Positions 1 through 10,185 of a stretch of DNA of 47,838 nucleotides are shown here, piece by piece. The first letter of the stretch is position 1. Each line of letters starts with the position of its first letter. Both the position numbers and the translations under genes were made by a program. This stretch comes from a bacterium (GTDB lineage: Bacteria; Vulcanimicrobiota; Xenobia; Xenobiales; JADMJV01), in assembly GCA_018780265.1 (NCBI GenBank), contig JADMJV010000005.1, positions 1 through 47,838 on the forward strand. The letters are read 5' to 3'. Below the pieces are notes generated by a model. The model was not told where the DNA came from. It made no database searches and saw nothing but the letters and a program-made list of their open reading frames with translations.

Positions 1-2
1 TT

Positions 3-3000
3 GCCCTGGCTGGAACGTTGGGCCTGCTGGTGGCCTGGACCGGTTTGAGCGCCACCGCACAGAGGCAGCAACTGGCCATCGCCCGGGCCACTCGTCAGGC
101 CCAGGAGGAGCGTCTGCAGGCCACCCGCCTGCTGGGCATCATCGCCGACAACTCGGCCGACGCCATCTTTGCCAAAGATCTGGAGGGTCGCTACCTTGTC
201 TTCAACGCGGCCGCTCAGCGCCTGGCCGGCAAGTCTCAAGAGCAGGTGATCGGCCGCGATGATACGGTCGTCTTTCCAGACCATGCTGCTCATCTGCGGG
301 CCAACGATCAGCGGGTTCTGGCCGGCAATGCCAGTATGACGTTTCAGGAGGAGTTCAGCTCTCTTGACGGACCCCGCACGTTTCAGGCCACCAAGGGTCC
401 TATCTACGACGATTCGGGTAGGGCTATCGGTACCTACGGCGTCTCGCGTGACATTACCCGTCGCCTTCAGGTGGAACATGAAATGCAGGCCCAGTTGGAC
501 GAATTGCGGCGCTGGCAGAAAGTCACTTTGGGCCGGGAGAGCCGCCTGCGCCTACTCCAGCACGAGGTCAATCAGTTGCTGGCCGAGTCCGGCCGTCCGA
601 CAGCCTACCCGGAACTGGAGAAGGAGGATGGGTCACGCCTTCCATCGACCAGTCCAGATCAGGATCGACTGGTCCTGTTGAGCCTGCTGGAAGAGGAAAG
701 GCAGGCTCAACAGGCGTTGCGCGAGAGCGAGGCGCGCTATCGTCGGTTGGCCGAGAACGTCATCGACGTCATCTGGATCTACGATCTGACCCGGGACCGC
801 TATACTTACATCAACTCTGCCGTGGAGAGACTGACCGGTTTTACCGTCGGCGAAACACTGCAGCAGCGCATGCGGGATACCCTCACCCCCGAATGTCACC
901 GGCAGGTTTTGGAGGTGTTGGGCCAGGCTTTGGCCGGCCTGGCGGCGGGCGACGAGTCCCAGCGCAGCCGCAGTCTGGAACTGCAACTCGTTGCCAAGGA
1001 CGGGCGCCTCATCGACATCGAGGTGGTAGCCTGCATGGTTAGCGATGCCGAGGGCCGAGTGACCCATATTCAGGGGGTGAGCCGCGATATCAGCCGGCGC
1101 AAGCAGATGGAGTCTCAGCTACGGGAACGCGAGGAGAGTTTTCGCCTCATGGCCGAGCAAGTACCGGCCATTCTCTACCGAACCTCTCTGGAGGATTCCC
1201 TTCAATCGCTCTACATCAGTCCCCGTGTGGCCGATCTGGGCTATACCCCGGAAGAGTGGACCCAGGCCCCTTGGACCGGCTTGATCCACCCAGACGATCA
1301 GCCACAGGTGCTTGGTGACTTGAACGCTTTTCGCCGGACCGGTGGCTTGCTTTCGCTGGAGTACAGGCTGCGATCCAAGGACGGAAACTGGCGTCACTAC
1401 AAGAATCTGGGCCAAATTTTGCGCGACCCCCGAGGGCAACCGCTCTACCTCCAGGGTGTCATGCTGGACATTACCGACAGCAAAGAGTCGCAGGCGGTGC
1501 TGTCCTTGCTGGCTCGTCGGGCAGAGGCCATGCTGGAGTTGCCCGGGGCGGCTGAGTGCATGTCCGAAGCCGACTTCTTGCAGCACGGTCTGGAGTTGGC
1601 TGAGAATTTGACCGAAAGCCAGATCTCCTTCAGTCATTTTATTCATGACGACGCCGAGTCGATCGAACTGACATGGGAGCAAGACTGGCATTACCCCATC
1701 AGCCAGGCGGGTATCTGGGCCGACGCATTTCGCCAGCAGAAGGCCCTGATGATCAACGACTTTGCGGCCTATCCCCATACGCGGGGGTTGCCCGCGGGCC
1801 ACTCCCAACTTGTCCGTCTGATTGCCTTACCGGTGGTTGAGAATGGTCGGGTGGTGATGCTGCTGGGGGTGGGCAACAAGGCGGTCGATTATAGCCCGCG
1901 TGACGTGGAAACGTTGCAACTGGTGGCCAACGACCTGTGGCGCCTGGTGCAACGACGCCGAGCCCAGATCGAACTGAGCAAACTGTCACAGGCCGTGGAG
2001 CAAAGCCCGGACAGCATCGAGATCACCAATCTTGCGGCCGAAATCGAGTATGTCAACGAGGCTTTCGTTCAAACCACTGGATACACCCGGGCGGAACTAC
2101 TGGGGCAAAATCCTCGCTTGCTGCATTCTGGGAATACCCCCCCAGAAACCTTTGTCGAAATGTGGGCCGCACTTGTCCGGGGAAACCCCTGGAAAGGTCA
2201 GTTGCACAATCGCCGCAAGGACGGCAGCGAATTTGTTGAGTTTGCCCACATCATTCCCTTGCGCCAGGCCAATGGGGCCATTACTCACTATCTGGGCATC
2301 AAGCAAGACATCACCGAAAAAAAGCGACTGGCCGAGGAGTTGGACGGGCACCGGCACCACCTGGAGGAACTGGTGGAGGTGCGTACGGCCCAGTTGGAGG
2401 AGGCGCGTGCTCGGGCCGAGGCGGCCAATCAGGCCAAAAGCGCCTTCCTGGCTAACATGAGTCACGAAATTCGCACCCCGATGAACGCCATTCTGGGCCT
2501 GACTCATCTGCTCCATCACGATGGGGTCAGCCCCCGCCAGTCGGAGCGGCTGACCAAGATTGACAGTGCTGCCCGCCACCTGCTGGCCATCATCAACGAT
2601 GTCCTGGACCTGTCCAAGATCGAGGCCAACAAACTGGTGCTTGAGGAAACCGACTTTGCCCTGGGGGCAGTGATGGAGGCCGCCAGTTCTTTGATTCAGG
2701 AGACGGCCAGAGCCAAAGGCCTGACGGTGACCATCGACAGCGATGGTGTCCCCCAATGGCTGCGAGGAGATGCCACTCGGGTCCGCCAGGCCCTGCTCAA
2801 CTATGTCAGTAATGCGGTGAAATTTACGGCTCAAGGCAGCATTACTTTGCGGGCCCGCCTGGTGGAAGAAGCGGGCGACCATCTGCTGGTTCGATTCGAG
2901 GTGGAAGATACCGGCATCGGCATCCCGCCGGATAAGTTGGAGAAACTCTTTCGAGCTTTCGAACAGGCCGACGCCTCGACCACGCGCAAGTATGGCGGTA

Positions 3001-4181
3001 CAGGCCTGGGCCTGGCCATCACCTGGCATCTGGCCCAGGGCATGGGGGGCGAAGCCGGTGCTACCAGCCAGGTTGGCCAGGGCAGCCAGTTCTGGTTTAC
3101 GGCCCGGTTGGCTCGTGGACAAGGAGTTCTGCCTGTGGCCAGTGGCTTCACCGCTCATAGCGAAGCCCGACTGAACGCCCACCACTCCGGCGCGAGACTC
3201 CTGTTGGTAGAGGACAACCCCATCAACCGCGAGGTGGCCTGTGAACTGCTCAAGGTGGTGGGCCTGGCCGTGGATACCGCCGAAGATGGTCGCGAAGCCA
3301 TTGACAGGGCCACCGTACGGGTTTACGACCTGATCTTGATGGACGTGCAGATGCCGGTGTTGGACGGATTGGAGGCGGCCCGAGCCATTCGTGCCTTGCC
3401 GGGCTGGGAGAGCCGGCCCATTTTGGCCATGAGCGCCAATGCTTTCGAAGAGGACCGCCGCGCCTGTCTGGAGGCGGGCATGAACGATTTTGTGGCCAAG
3501 CCGGTGGACCCCGAGACCCTCTATGCCACCTTGCTCAGGTGGCTGCCTCTTTGTTCTGACCGAAAGGTTGACGCTCACTGCCAGGATTTTCCAGCCATTG
3601 CAGGTTTAGACAGCGAGCAAGGTCTGTTGCGCGTGGCCGGCAATCGGGACCTGTATCGCACCTTGCTGCTGAGGCTGGCCCGCCAACATACAGCCACCCT
3701 GGATGAGATGCAGCAATCGCTGGAGTCTGGGCTGGCCTCGGAGATCAAAGCTCAGGCGCACGCCCTCAAGGGGGTCGCCGGCAACCTGGGCCTGACCGTA
3801 CTGCAAGGGCAGGCCCACCAGTTGGAGAGCCTGGCTCATTTGGAGAATCTACTCGCAGCCAGAGAGGCTATGGCTGGCCTGGCGTCTACCCTGACTCAAC
3901 TCAGCGCCAGCATTTTGGACAGTCTGGGCCAGGAAGCGGGACCAAACCGAGAGGAAACCATCGATTCAGAAACGTTGTTTCACCGACTGGACAAGCTTCA
4001 ATCCCTTTTAGAAGACCAGGAAGGGGAATCGCAGGAGTGCCTGGCCCAACTCTTGCCGGCCCTGCAAACGATGGCACCGGCCGCTCTACTGCAAGAAATG
4101 ACTCAGGATATCCAGCAATTTGACTTTGACTCGGCACGGATGCGCCTGGAACTGCTCCGTCAGGCCCTTACACTGAGCTGA
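3..4181 (+). CDS. Hybrid sensor histidine kinase with PAS, GAF, REC and HPt domains (5' end missing)
   Basis: The frame is open to the left window edge and begins inside a hydrophobic helix ([14 protein letters not shown]), so the true start lies upstream. Numbering from the TTG at 18, I see PAS about 35-150, PAS 235-365, PAS 370-490, GAF 500-650, PAS 655-790 and a short coiled coil. These are followed by HisKA with phospho-acceptor H816 (SHEIRTPMN), HATPase_c ([25 protein letters not shown]), a receiver with D1109 (LMDVQMP) and an HPt domain with H1248 ([12 protein letters not shown]). This is a complete His-Asp-His relay in one membrane-linked protein, and its final output should be a separate response regulator. 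None is next to it here. The PAS/GAF sensors suggest several inputs, whose ligands cannot be told. The 3' end overlaps adenylate kinase tail to tail by 14 bp. Confidence 0.95.
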   Translation, partial: ALAGTLGLLVAWTGLSATAQRQQLAIARATRQAQEERLQATRLLGIIADNSADAIFAKDLEGRYLVFNAAAQRLAGKSQEQVIGRDDTVVFPDHAAHLRANDQRVLAGNASMTFQEEFSSLDGPRTFQATKGPIYDDSGRAIGTYGVSRDITRRLQVEHEMQAQLDELRRWQKVTLGRESRLRLLQHEVNQLLAESGRPTAYPELEKEDGSRLPSTSPDQDRLVLLSLLEEERQAQQALRESEARYRRLAENVIDVIWIYDLTRDRYTYINSAVERLTGFTVGETLQQRMRDTLTPECHRQVLEVLGQALAGLAAGDESQRSRSLELQLVAKDGRLIDIEVVACMVSDAEGRVTHIQGVSRDISRRKQMESQLREREESFRLMAEQVPAILYRTSLEDSLQSLYISPRVADLGYTPEEWTQAPWTGLIHPDDQPQVLGDLNAFRRTGGLLSLEYRLRSKDGNWRHYKNLGQILRDPRGQPLYLQGVMLDITDSKESQAVLSLLARRAEAMLELPGAAECMSEADFLQHGLELAENLTESQISFSHFIHDDAESIELTWEQDWHYPISQAGIWADAFRQQKALMINDFAAYPHTRGLPAGHSQLVRLIALPVVENGRVVMLLGVGNKAVDYSPRDVETLQLVANDLWRLVQRRRAQIELSKLSQAVEQSPDSIEITNLAAEIEYVNEAFVQTTGYTRAELLGQNPRLLHSGNTPPETFVEMWAALVRGNPWKGQLHNRRKDGSEFVEFAHIIPLRQANGAITHYLGIKQDITEKKRLAEELDGHRHHLEELVEVRTAQLEEARARAEAANQAKSAFLANMSHEIRTPMNAILGLTHLLHHDGVSPRQSERLTKIDSAARHLLAIINDVLDLSKIEANKLVLEETDFALGAVMEAASSLIQETARAKGLTVTIDSDGVPQWLRGDATRVRQALLNYVSNAVKFTAQGSITLRARLVEEAGDHLLVRFEVEDTGIGIPPDKLEKLFRAFEQADASTTRKYGGTGLGLAITWHLAQGMGGEAGATSQVGQGSQFWFTARLARGQGVLPVASGFTAHSEARLNAHHSGARLLLVEDNPINREVACELLKVVGLAVDTAEDGREAIDRATVRVYDLILMDVQMPVLDGLEAARAIRALPGWESRPILAMSANAFEEDRRACLEAGMNDFVAKPVDPETLYATLLRWLPLCSDRKVDAHCQDFPAIAGLDSEQGLLRVAGNRDLYRTLLLRLARQHTATLDEMQQSLESGLASEIKAQAHALKGVAGNLGLTVLQGQAHQLESLAHLENLLAAREAMAGLASTLTQLSASILDSLGQEAGPNREETIDSETLFHRLDKLQSLLEDQEGESQECLAQLLPALQTMAPAALLQEMTQDIQQFDFDSARMRLELLRQALTLS

Positions 4182-4851
4182 CCAAAGGGTCTACCAGGCG
4201 GGTAATGCGCTCCGTGATTGTCGAGATAGGGCTGGAAGCGTCGATGCTGCTCAACACTCCTTTTTGGGCATAGTAGGCGGCCACGGGTTGAGTTTGCTGG
4301 TGGTAAGTATCGAGGCGATTGCGAATGACTTCTTCGTGGTCGTCGGGACGCCATACCAGGGTGCTACCGTCGCTATCACAGACTCCGGCCTGCTGCGGCG
4401 GGGAGGCTTGCAAATGATAGCTGCGACCGCATTTAGGGCAGGTGCGACGGTGAATGAGCCGGCCGACGATGACGTCATCGTCCAGTTGCAAAAGCAGCAC
4501 TTTGTGGATGGACTGGGAGCGACCCTCCAAAAAGTCGGATAGGGCTCGGGCCTGACTCTCAGAACGCGGAAAGCCGTCCAGAACAAACCCCTGCTGCTCG
4601 CCCCCGGCTCGGTTGTAGAGATCTTCCAGCATGTCGAAAATCAACGGGTCGGGCACCAGGTCCCCGGCCTGAAGAAATTCTTCGGCGTGCTTGCCCAGAC
4701 TGGTACCTTTTTGGGTGTTACGACGCAAAATGTCTCCCGTGGAAACATGGCCGATGTTGTAACGCCCGCACAATTGCAGAGCTTGAGTTCCTTTGCCCGA
4801 TCCGGGCGGTCCGATGAGAATAAGGCGAAGAGCGTTCTCGGCCACAGGCAC
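4168..4851 (-). CDS. adk: Adenylate kinase
   Basis: This 227-residue cytosolic enzyme interconverts ATP + AMP and 2 ADP. The P-loop GPPGSGKGT is near residue 14. The NMP-binding part has STGDILRR, and GFPRSESQ carries the conserved arginine of the family. It is the long-LID, zinc-type form: CPKC is followed by C-x2-D (CDSD), the Cys3-Asp metal site known from Bacillus enzymes. The start is GTG with a clear AGGAGG at about 4859-4864. It is the last gene of a closely spaced minus-strand run: maturase, sulfatase, small anchored protein, adk. Its usual partners secY and map are absent. Its stop codon lies inside the 3' end of the convergent histidine kinase gene. Confidence 0.97.
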   Translation of the reverse strand: MPVAENALRLILIGPPGSGKGTQALQLCGRYNIGHVSTGDILRRNTQKGTSLGKHAEEFLQAGDLVPDPLIFDMLEDLYNRAGGEQQGFVLDGFPRSESQARALSDFLEGRSQSIHKVLLLQLDDDVIVGRLIHRRTCPKCGRSYHLQASPPQQAGVCDSDGSTLVWRPDDHEEVIRNRLDTYHQQTQPVAAYYAQKGVLSSIDASSPISTITERITRLVDPLVSSV

Positions 4852-4890
4852 TTGGAAAACCTCCTGAGGTATTTAGGCTGGAGGCGTTCT

Positions 4891-5268
4891 CTACCTTACG
4901 GGGGGCTCCTGGTTGCCGATTCGTTTCCAGAGCGGGGCCTTTGACCCCCTCACCGAGGGAACCGGTTGAACAGGCACCCGTGAATGCAGGTCACTGTCCG
5001 AGGGATAGGCCTTGGTGACAGCTGGCTGGGGTCGCGCCAAATGCACGTCGGAGTCGGACGGATAGGCTTCGGTGCAGTCTATGGCCGGCGTCCGTGGCGT
5101 TGCTTTGGGGCCGGCAGTCGGCGGCGGCTCGACGGGCTGCGGCTCAGGCGGATGCTGATCCTCCAGAAAATGGCTAAAAAATGGCTGCACCTGGGAGGCT
5201 GCCCCCAGGGCACCCCCCAGGAACAGCACGTCGATCAGAAAGCGGCGGCGGGTTTTAGGTTCTGACAT
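4891..5268 (-). CDS. Small proline-rich anchored or secreted protein of unknown function
   Basis: This 125-residue protein has a basic N-terminus (TRRRFLIDVLFLGG) followed by a hydrophobic stretch to about residue 27, which looks like a membrane anchor or an atypical Tat/Sec signal. The rest is low-complexity and proline-rich. It carries two near-identical acidic motifs, EAYPSDSDVHLARP and KAYPSDSDLHSRVP, about 20 residues apart. I recognise no family. It lies 45 bp after the sulfatase stop and 39 bp before adk on the same strand, so co-transcription is likely. No good Shine-Dalgarno precedes the ATG, which fits translation tied to the upstream gene. Confidence 0.6.
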   Translation of the reverse strand: MSEPKTRRRFLIDVLFLGGALGAASQVQPFFSHFLEDQHPPEPQPVEPPPTAGPKATPRTPAIDCTEAYPSDSDVHLARPQPAVTKAYPSDSDLHSRVPVQPVPSVRGSKAPLWKRIGNQEPPVR

Positions 5269-5313
5269 ATCCGTCGGGTCGCTAAACTGTGACCAATGTT
5301 CCCTCGGCGGTGG

Positions 5314-7284
5314 CTACAGCAGGGCCGCTTCCTGCTGGGCCAGTTGTTGGGCTAGCAGAGTCTTCTTGGCCTCCAATTGCGGACCGGTCAATCCTGGTAC
5401 ACTCACCCCGGCACGGATCAGGCCGGTCCGGAAATCCACCAGATTGATGGCCTCGATGGGGTCGGAGGGCAGGTGGTAGAGTTCGAACTGGTCGGCGGCC
5501 ACTCCGTTGGGGTCGTAGTAGCGTGAGTATTTCCAGACCCCGTCAAACAGGGAGCGCACCAGGTTGGGCTGGACAACCGGGCCGGGGGCAAGCGCGGGAG
5601 TGGTGAGGATGGTTTGGTCTACCAGTTGGAGATACTCGTTGTAGGCGTCGAAGCCCTGGTTGGCCGGGTTGATAGTGGTCATCTGAGTGATTTCGTCCTC
5701 GGTGATGAAGAGAACGCCCGGACGTGGCAGGGGCGGAGCGCCGGGATTGGTGAGGAAGGGGCTCAGGTCGGTGCCCACCAGGGGGGGGACCACGCCCTGT
5801 CCCGTGATGCGACTGCGCAAAACGGCTTGCTCCGCCGGTCCAAAGCCAGCCAGCCCTAAAAGAGTGGGCAGCAGGTCGATATGGCTGGTGGGCATTTCGA
5901 TCTCGCGCATGCTATTGGTGGGATTGATGAGCGGCGAGGACACGACGACCGGAACGCGAGTGGCTTCTTCGTAAGCCGTGTGCCATTTTTGGACGCAACC
6001 GCCGTGGGCACCGCCGTAGTCGCCATGATCCGAGGTGAAAATTACGATGGTATTGTCGGCCAGGCCGTTGGCATCGAGGGCCTGAAAAACCCGATTGAGT
6101 TCATGGTCGAAGAGCATGTGCAGGTAGCAGCCCCACTCGCCATACTTGGTCGTCCAGGCTTCAAAGTCAGCCCCCTGCAATTGGAAGGGGTTGGGAGCCA
6201 GAGGCCGGAGCGGGGCCGGCAGGATCGACTTTTGGCAGAGACCAATCTTGTAGGACATGTCAAACTGGCAGTCGGGTTTGGTCCCATTGCGAAGGTTCTC
6301 GCCAAAGGTGGGCGCGGCGCTAAAGGTGCCCTGGGGATAAGCGAGCGGGTTGAGGTTGATGGGGGGAGAGTTGGGCGGCGGGCAACTCGAGGGCGATATC
6401 GAGTTCCCTGGATTGCTCATTACGCCAGGTCCAGGAATGTTGGGGATCACGCCCCGGCCGGGAAAATCCTGGACCCCCACGCCGCCAGGGAGGAACCATT
6501 GCAGGGGCCAGCCTGAAATGTCGTGGGGCGCCAGGTAGGAGGTGACGGCAAACCAGGGTGTGTCGCCCGAGCTTTTGGCCTTGGAGTTGAGAAAGTTGAC
6601 GGTGTCGCTGGCAAATTCGGGGTCGCGGAAAACACCCAGATTGGCCGGGTCCGAACCGTGCGGCTCGGGGCCGTCCCAGTTGCCGAAGGGAAATCCCCAT
6701 TCAGCCAGGCTGTTGCAGGCTTCCGAGATGTGCCACTTGCCAAAATAGTGGGTCTCATATCCGGCCGCCTGGAACCAGTCGCCGATGGTGGGGATGCCGT
6801 TGGGGTCCAGGAATACGAAGCCCGGATCGTCGGCATTCTTGAAAAATCCCGTGGTCTGGCTGACACCGTGAACGGTGGGATATTGGCCGGTGAGCATGGT
6901 GGCGCGACTGGGCACGCAAGCGGCCGAGGCCACGTAGTGGGTGCGCAGCACCACCGAGTTCTGGCGCAGTCGGGTCAGGGCCGGAAAAAGGTTCACAAAG
7001 GGGTTGCCCGGGGTCAGCGGATCAAAGCGTAAAATCTCGCGCAGGGCCGACACCTGGCCGGTGCCGTCGGGATAGTCGGGCGAACGCCGGTATTCGTCCA
7101 CCAACACCAGCAGAATGTTGGGGCGCCGCTGGATGGGCCCGGTCGGGTTGGAGCCGGCGTTGGTGAGAGTGTTCTGCTGGCCGTTGGCGCAGCCAGAGGT
7201 CAAAATAGCCGGCCCCAAAGCGGCTGCTGCCAGGGTGGCCATGCCTGCCCCCATGAAATCCCTGCGGGTGATTCTACCGTCCAT
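5314..7284 (-). CDS. Tat-exported sulfatase (Cys-type)
   Basis: A 656-residue sulfate-ester hydrolase of the alkaline phosphatase/sulfatase superfamily. I chose the ATG at 7284 because the twin-arginine signal (RRDFMGAGMATLAAAALG, residues 7-24) follows at once and GGGAGG stands about 11 bases upstream; a longer frame would run into the maturase gene. The signal ends in LTSGC, an imperfect lipobox. The nucleophile motif is C123-V-P-S-R, whose Cys would become formylglycine. Metal-binding elements include LVDEYRR near residue 63 and the DHGDYGGAHG motif. Usual sulfatases are 450-600 residues; the extra length is mostly proline/glycine-rich inserts after about residue 290. The maturase is the gene just upstream. 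Folded export by Tat fits cytoplasmic maturation. The substrate is unknown. Confidence 0.92.
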   Translation of the reverse strand: MDGRITRRDFMGAGMATLAAAALGPAILTSGCANGQQNTLTNAGSNPTGPIQRRPNILLVLVDEYRRSPDYPDGTGQVSALREILRFDPLTPGNPFVNLFPALTRLRQNSVVLRTHYVASAACVPSRATMLTGQYPTVHGVSQTTGFFKNADDPGFVFLDPNGIPTIGDWFQAAGYETHYFGKWHISEACNSLAEWGFPFGNWDGPEPHGSDPANLGVFRDPEFASDTVNFLNSKAKSSGDTPWFAVTSYLAPHDISGWPLQWFLPGGVGVQDFPGRGVIPNIPGPGVMSNPGNSISPSSCPPPNSPPINLNPLAYPQGTFSAAPTFGENLRNGTKPDCQFDMSYKIGLCQKSILPAPLRPLAPNPFQLQGADFEAWTTKYGEWGCYLHMLFDHELNRVFQALDANGLADNTIVIFTSDHGDYGGAHGGCVQKWHTAYEEATRVPVVVSSPLINPTNSMREIEMPTSHIDLLPTLLGLAGFGPAEQAVLRSRITGQGVVPPLVGTDLSPFLTNPGAPPLPRPGVLFITEDEITQMTTINPANQGFDAYNEYLQLVDQTILTTPALAPGPVVQPNLVRSLFDGVWKYSRYYDPNGVAADQFELYHLPSDPIEAINLVDFRTGLIRAGVSVPGLTGPQLEAKKTLLAQQLAQQEAALL

Positions 7285-7309
7285 CGTTAACAAAACCTCC
7301 CTGTTCCTC

Positions 7310-8656
7310 TTAGGCGCGTGTGCGTCCGCAACATTTCTCATAGTTTTGGGGGATGCGGCAGGGACACGACTGTCCCGGCTGCGCCCGGGCAAACTCTTTT
7401 TCTAACTCTTTGGCGAAGCCCATTACAAAGGCGGGCGAGCGGCGTTGGTGCAACATGGCTGCCATAAAACGCATGTAGGGGTTTACGTGGCGGAAAAAGC
7501 GCAGGTAACCGGCGCACAGGTAATTGAGGCCCTCCTCCCCGTCAGGGGTCTGGAGGAAGCGGTGCTTGGGACATTCGCCGTTGCAGGCAAAGCGCACGTC
7601 GCAATTCTGGCAGTAGCGGGGTAGCGCGTCCTTTTTGTCGAGACCAAATTTCTGCTGCTGAGGTGAGTTCACCAGCGATTTGAGCGGTTGGTCCAGAATG
7701 TTCCCCAGCCGGTTTTCGGGGTAGACGTAGTGGTCACAAGAGTAGAGATCGCCGTTGTGCTCCAGTGCCATGGCGGCTCCGCAGGTCTCACGGAACCAGC
7801 AAAGGCTCTGGGGCATACCCATCCAGGACTCGAGCGAGATGTCGAAGATCTGCACAAAGTGCTTGCCCACGTCGTTTTGCACCCATTGGTCGAAGATCCG
7901 GGTAAGAAAGCGACCATAGGGCTCCGCCTGGACTGACCACTCGGCGAGTTGGCCCGCCTGGGTCGGCGAGGCCATGGCGTCGGCCGCGACCATGCGTTCC
8001 ACCAGGGGGATAAACTGCATCACCAGGCTGCCGATCTCCTTGAGAAAGGCATAGACCTCCAGGGGGTGGCCCTGGTTGGCCCGGTTGACCACCGTCAGGG
8101 TGTTGAATTCCACCTGGTTTCGTTGGAGCGCCTCCAGTCCGCGCATCACCCTCTCGAAGCTGGGCTTACCGCCTCGATCGACGCGATAGAAGTCGTGCAG
8201 ATGCTGCGGACCATCAATGGAGATGCCCACCAGAAAATCGTTGGCTTTAAAAAACTGACACCATTCGTCGTCGATCAAGACTCCGTTGGTTTGGAAAGCG
8301 TTTTGAATGCGTTTTCCTGCACGATATCGATTCTGCAGTGCCACCACCTGGCGGAAATAGTCTACCCCCAGCAGCGTCGGCTCGCCCCCCTGCCAGGCGA
8401 AAATTACGTCGGGAATGCTGTGCGCTTCGATATGTTGTTGAATGAAAGCTTCCAGGGTTTCGGGGGCCATCCGCCAGTCTGTCTTGGGCGGATAGAGTCG
8501 TTCTTTCTCCAGGTAGAAGCAATACTTGCAATCCAGGTTGCAGATGGGGCCCGTGGGCTTGGTCATAATATGGAAGCCGGGGAGCGATGGCACGGACTGG
8601 GTCACTGGGGCGCCTTCCTGCTGCCCACCAGGTAACCCTGTCTTGAAGGCTGACAT
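7310..8656 (-). CDS. Anaerobic sulfatase-maturating enzyme (radical SAM/SPASM) with SEC-C-like tail
   Basis: A 448-residue radical-SAM enzyme that oxidises the active-site Cys of a sulfatase to formylglycine without oxygen. The SAM iron-sulfur motif is C39-x3-C43-x2-C46 (CNLDCKYC), and the family hallmark WQGGEPTLLG follows. The C-terminal SPASM region supplies further cysteines (CGAAMALEHNGDLYSCDHYV, CQNCDVRFACNGECPKHRF) for two auxiliary clusters. After the usual family end there is an added tail CPCRIPQNYEKCCG that matches the SEC-C zinc-binding pattern seen at the end of SecA. It lies 25 bp upstream of the sulfatase it presumably activates. The ATG at 8656 has only a weak ribosome site and faces the divergent FHA kinase 47 bp away. 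Confidence 0.93.
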   Translation of the reverse strand: MSAFKTGLPGGQQEGAPVTQSVPSLPGFHIMTKPTGPICNLDCKYCFYLEKERLYPPKTDWRMAPETLEAFIQQHIEAHSIPDVIFAWQGGEPTLLGVDYFRQVVALQNRYRAGKRIQNAFQTNGVLIDDEWCQFFKANDFLVGISIDGPQHLHDFYRVDRGGKPSFERVMRGLEALQRNQVEFNTLTVVNRANQGHPLEVYAFLKEIGSLVMQFIPLVERMVAADAMASPTQAGQLAEWSVQAEPYGRFLTRIFDQWVQNDVGKHFVQIFDISLESWMGMPQSLCWFRETCGAAMALEHNGDLYSCDHYVYPENRLGNILDQPLKSLVNSPQQQKFGLDKKDALPRYCQNCDVRFACNGECPKHRFLQTPDGEEGLNYLCAGYLRFFRHVNPYMRFMAAMLHQRRSPAFVMGFAKELEKEFARAQPGQSCPCRIPQNYEKCCGRTRA

Positions 8657-8703
8657 CCCTGATTCGAAAGGGATCGGGTTGGACTTCGGCCAACTTCAGA
8701 ACC

Positions 8704-10185
8704 TTGGACATCGACGAAATCACTTGCGCGGTGGCGCCCCATTTGACCGAAACAGACCTGGCCCCCTTCGAGTTGAAAGTTTGTGGACCGGACGGAATTA
8801 CGGCGACTTATCCGGTGCGCCACACGGCTCAGACGATTGTGATTCAGTCCGACCAACGTTGGTCCATGGTGGCTCGCGGCCAATCGGTGCATTTCCAACG
8901 GCAAGAGGGTCAGGCGCTGCTGCGTTGGGGGACGGTAGAGGCCAGTCTGGCCGAACTGGAGCCGGGTCAACGAGCCGAACTGCTGGACCACGTGTTGTGG
9001 TTGGTTGACACGCGCTCCCCCTTTCTGGGCGTGCTCGAGTGTTATAGCGGAGAATTTCAGGGGCAGACTTGGAGTCTCGGCTACCAGCCTTATCGAGTCG
9101 GTCGGCGTGGTTCGGCCCGAAGCAACGAAATCGAATTGAATCATCCCACCATTTCACGAGCCCACGCCACCTTTTACCCGGCCGAGGGGGGCCGAGTGTT
9201 TGTGTTGGCCGAGAGTACCAGCAGTCCGGTGTTGATTAACGCTCAGCCGCTGCCGGCCCAACAAAGTATCGGCTTGAAGGGTGGGGACAGCTTGCAACTG
9301 GGCGAGCTGCTTTTCCGGTTTCGCCAGCTTCAAGCGTCTGCCCCGACCAGCTATTTTCCCAACGACGGAAGCCTGCCTCCCTATATCGGCCGCTACACGA
9401 TTACGGGCAGGCTGGGCAATGGGGGCATGGGAGTGGTCTACGCGGGGGTGGACGCGCAGCGAGGCGAAGTAGCCATCAAGGTGCCCCTACCGCACCTTCT
9501 CAACGACCCGGAATTTATTCGTCGCTTCAATCGGGAGATGAAATTGGGCGCGGGTCTGCGTCATCCCCGCCTGACGCGCATCTGGCATTTTGAACCGGCC
9601 GGGGGTAGCCAGTATCCTTACCTGGTGATGGAAAAGCTGAGCGGTCAGCCTCTCGATCAGGTCTCGGCGCCCATACCTCGCGCTCAGGCTCTGCGGTGGA
9701 CGGCTCAGTTGCTGGAGGGTCTGCAGTTTTTGCACCAGAACGGGGTCATTCACCGCGACCTCAAGCCGGCCAACCTTTTTGTGACCGACACGGGCCTCAA
9801 GATTGCCGATTTGGGCATCGCGCATTTCAGCGGAACGGTGGGCGAGAGGGCCACTCAGACCGGCACCATCCTGGGCACGGCCGTCTACCTGGATCCAGCC
9901 ATGCTGCGCGGCGAATCGGCCGATCACCGCTCCGATTTATACGCCGCCGGTCTGTTGCTGTACGAGTGGACGGTGGGCCAACTTCCCTACCCAAGCGAAC
10001 CCCTCCAGATTTTTCGAATGAAGCTTTCGGAAGATCTTCCGCCCATCAGCGATGTCCGCCCGGACCTGCCCCTGGAATTTTGCGCCTTCGTGGACCGTCT
10101 CACCCACCCCGATCCGAACGCCCGCTTTGCCGATGCTGGCGCTGCCCTGCAGGCCCTGGCTCCCTTGCTAGCGGCTGGGGGCTGA
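8704..10185 (+). CDS. FHA-domain Ser/Thr protein kinase
   Basis: A 493-residue cytosolic kinase. Residues 1-125 form an unrecognised N-terminal module. An FHA phosphothreonine-binding domain follows at about 128-207 (YRVGRRG, NHPTISRAH, GDSLQLG). A Hanks-type kinase occupies about 230-490, with the glycine loop GRLGNGGMGVVYAG, K259 in VAIK, HRDLKPAN around residue 350 (catalytic D352), DLG in place of DFG, and an activation segment with TGTILGTAVYLDP. No transmembrane segment is visible. The TTG at 8704 is the longest start; a GTG at 8731 is an alternative. The first 210 residues closely resemble the regulator at 15382-16767 on the far side of the pilin operon. The 3' end overlaps that operon's last gene by 18 bp. 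Confidence 0.92.
   Translation: MDIDEITCAVAPHLTETDLAPFELKVCGPDGITATYPVRHTAQTIVIQSDQRWSMVARGQSVHFQRQEGQALLRWGTVEASLAELEPGQRAELLDHVLWLVDTRSPFLGVLECYSGEFQGQTWSLGYQPYRVGRRGSARSNEIELNHPTISRAHATFYPAEGGRVFVLAESTSSPVLINAQPLPAQQSIGLKGGDSLQLGELLFRFRQLQASAPTSYFPNDGSLPPYIGRYTITGRLGNGGMGVVYAGVDAQRGEVAIKVPLPHLLNDPEFIRRFNREMKLGAGLRHPRLTRIWHFEPAGGSQYPYLVMEKLSGQPLDQVSAPIPRAQALRWTAQLLEGLQFLHQNGVIHRDLKPANLFVTDTGLKIADLGIAHFSGTVGERATQTGTILGTAVYLDPAMLRGESADHRSDLYAAGLLLYEWTVGQLPYPSEPLQIFRMKLSEDLPPISDVRPDLPLEFCAFVDRLTHPDPNARFADAGAALQALAPLLAAGG

Noticed and set aside
2097..3578. A 493-codon frame on the minus strand inside the hybrid kinase
   Set aside because: The plus strand carries clear HisKA, ATPase and receiver motifs here; the reverse frame has no recognisable motif.
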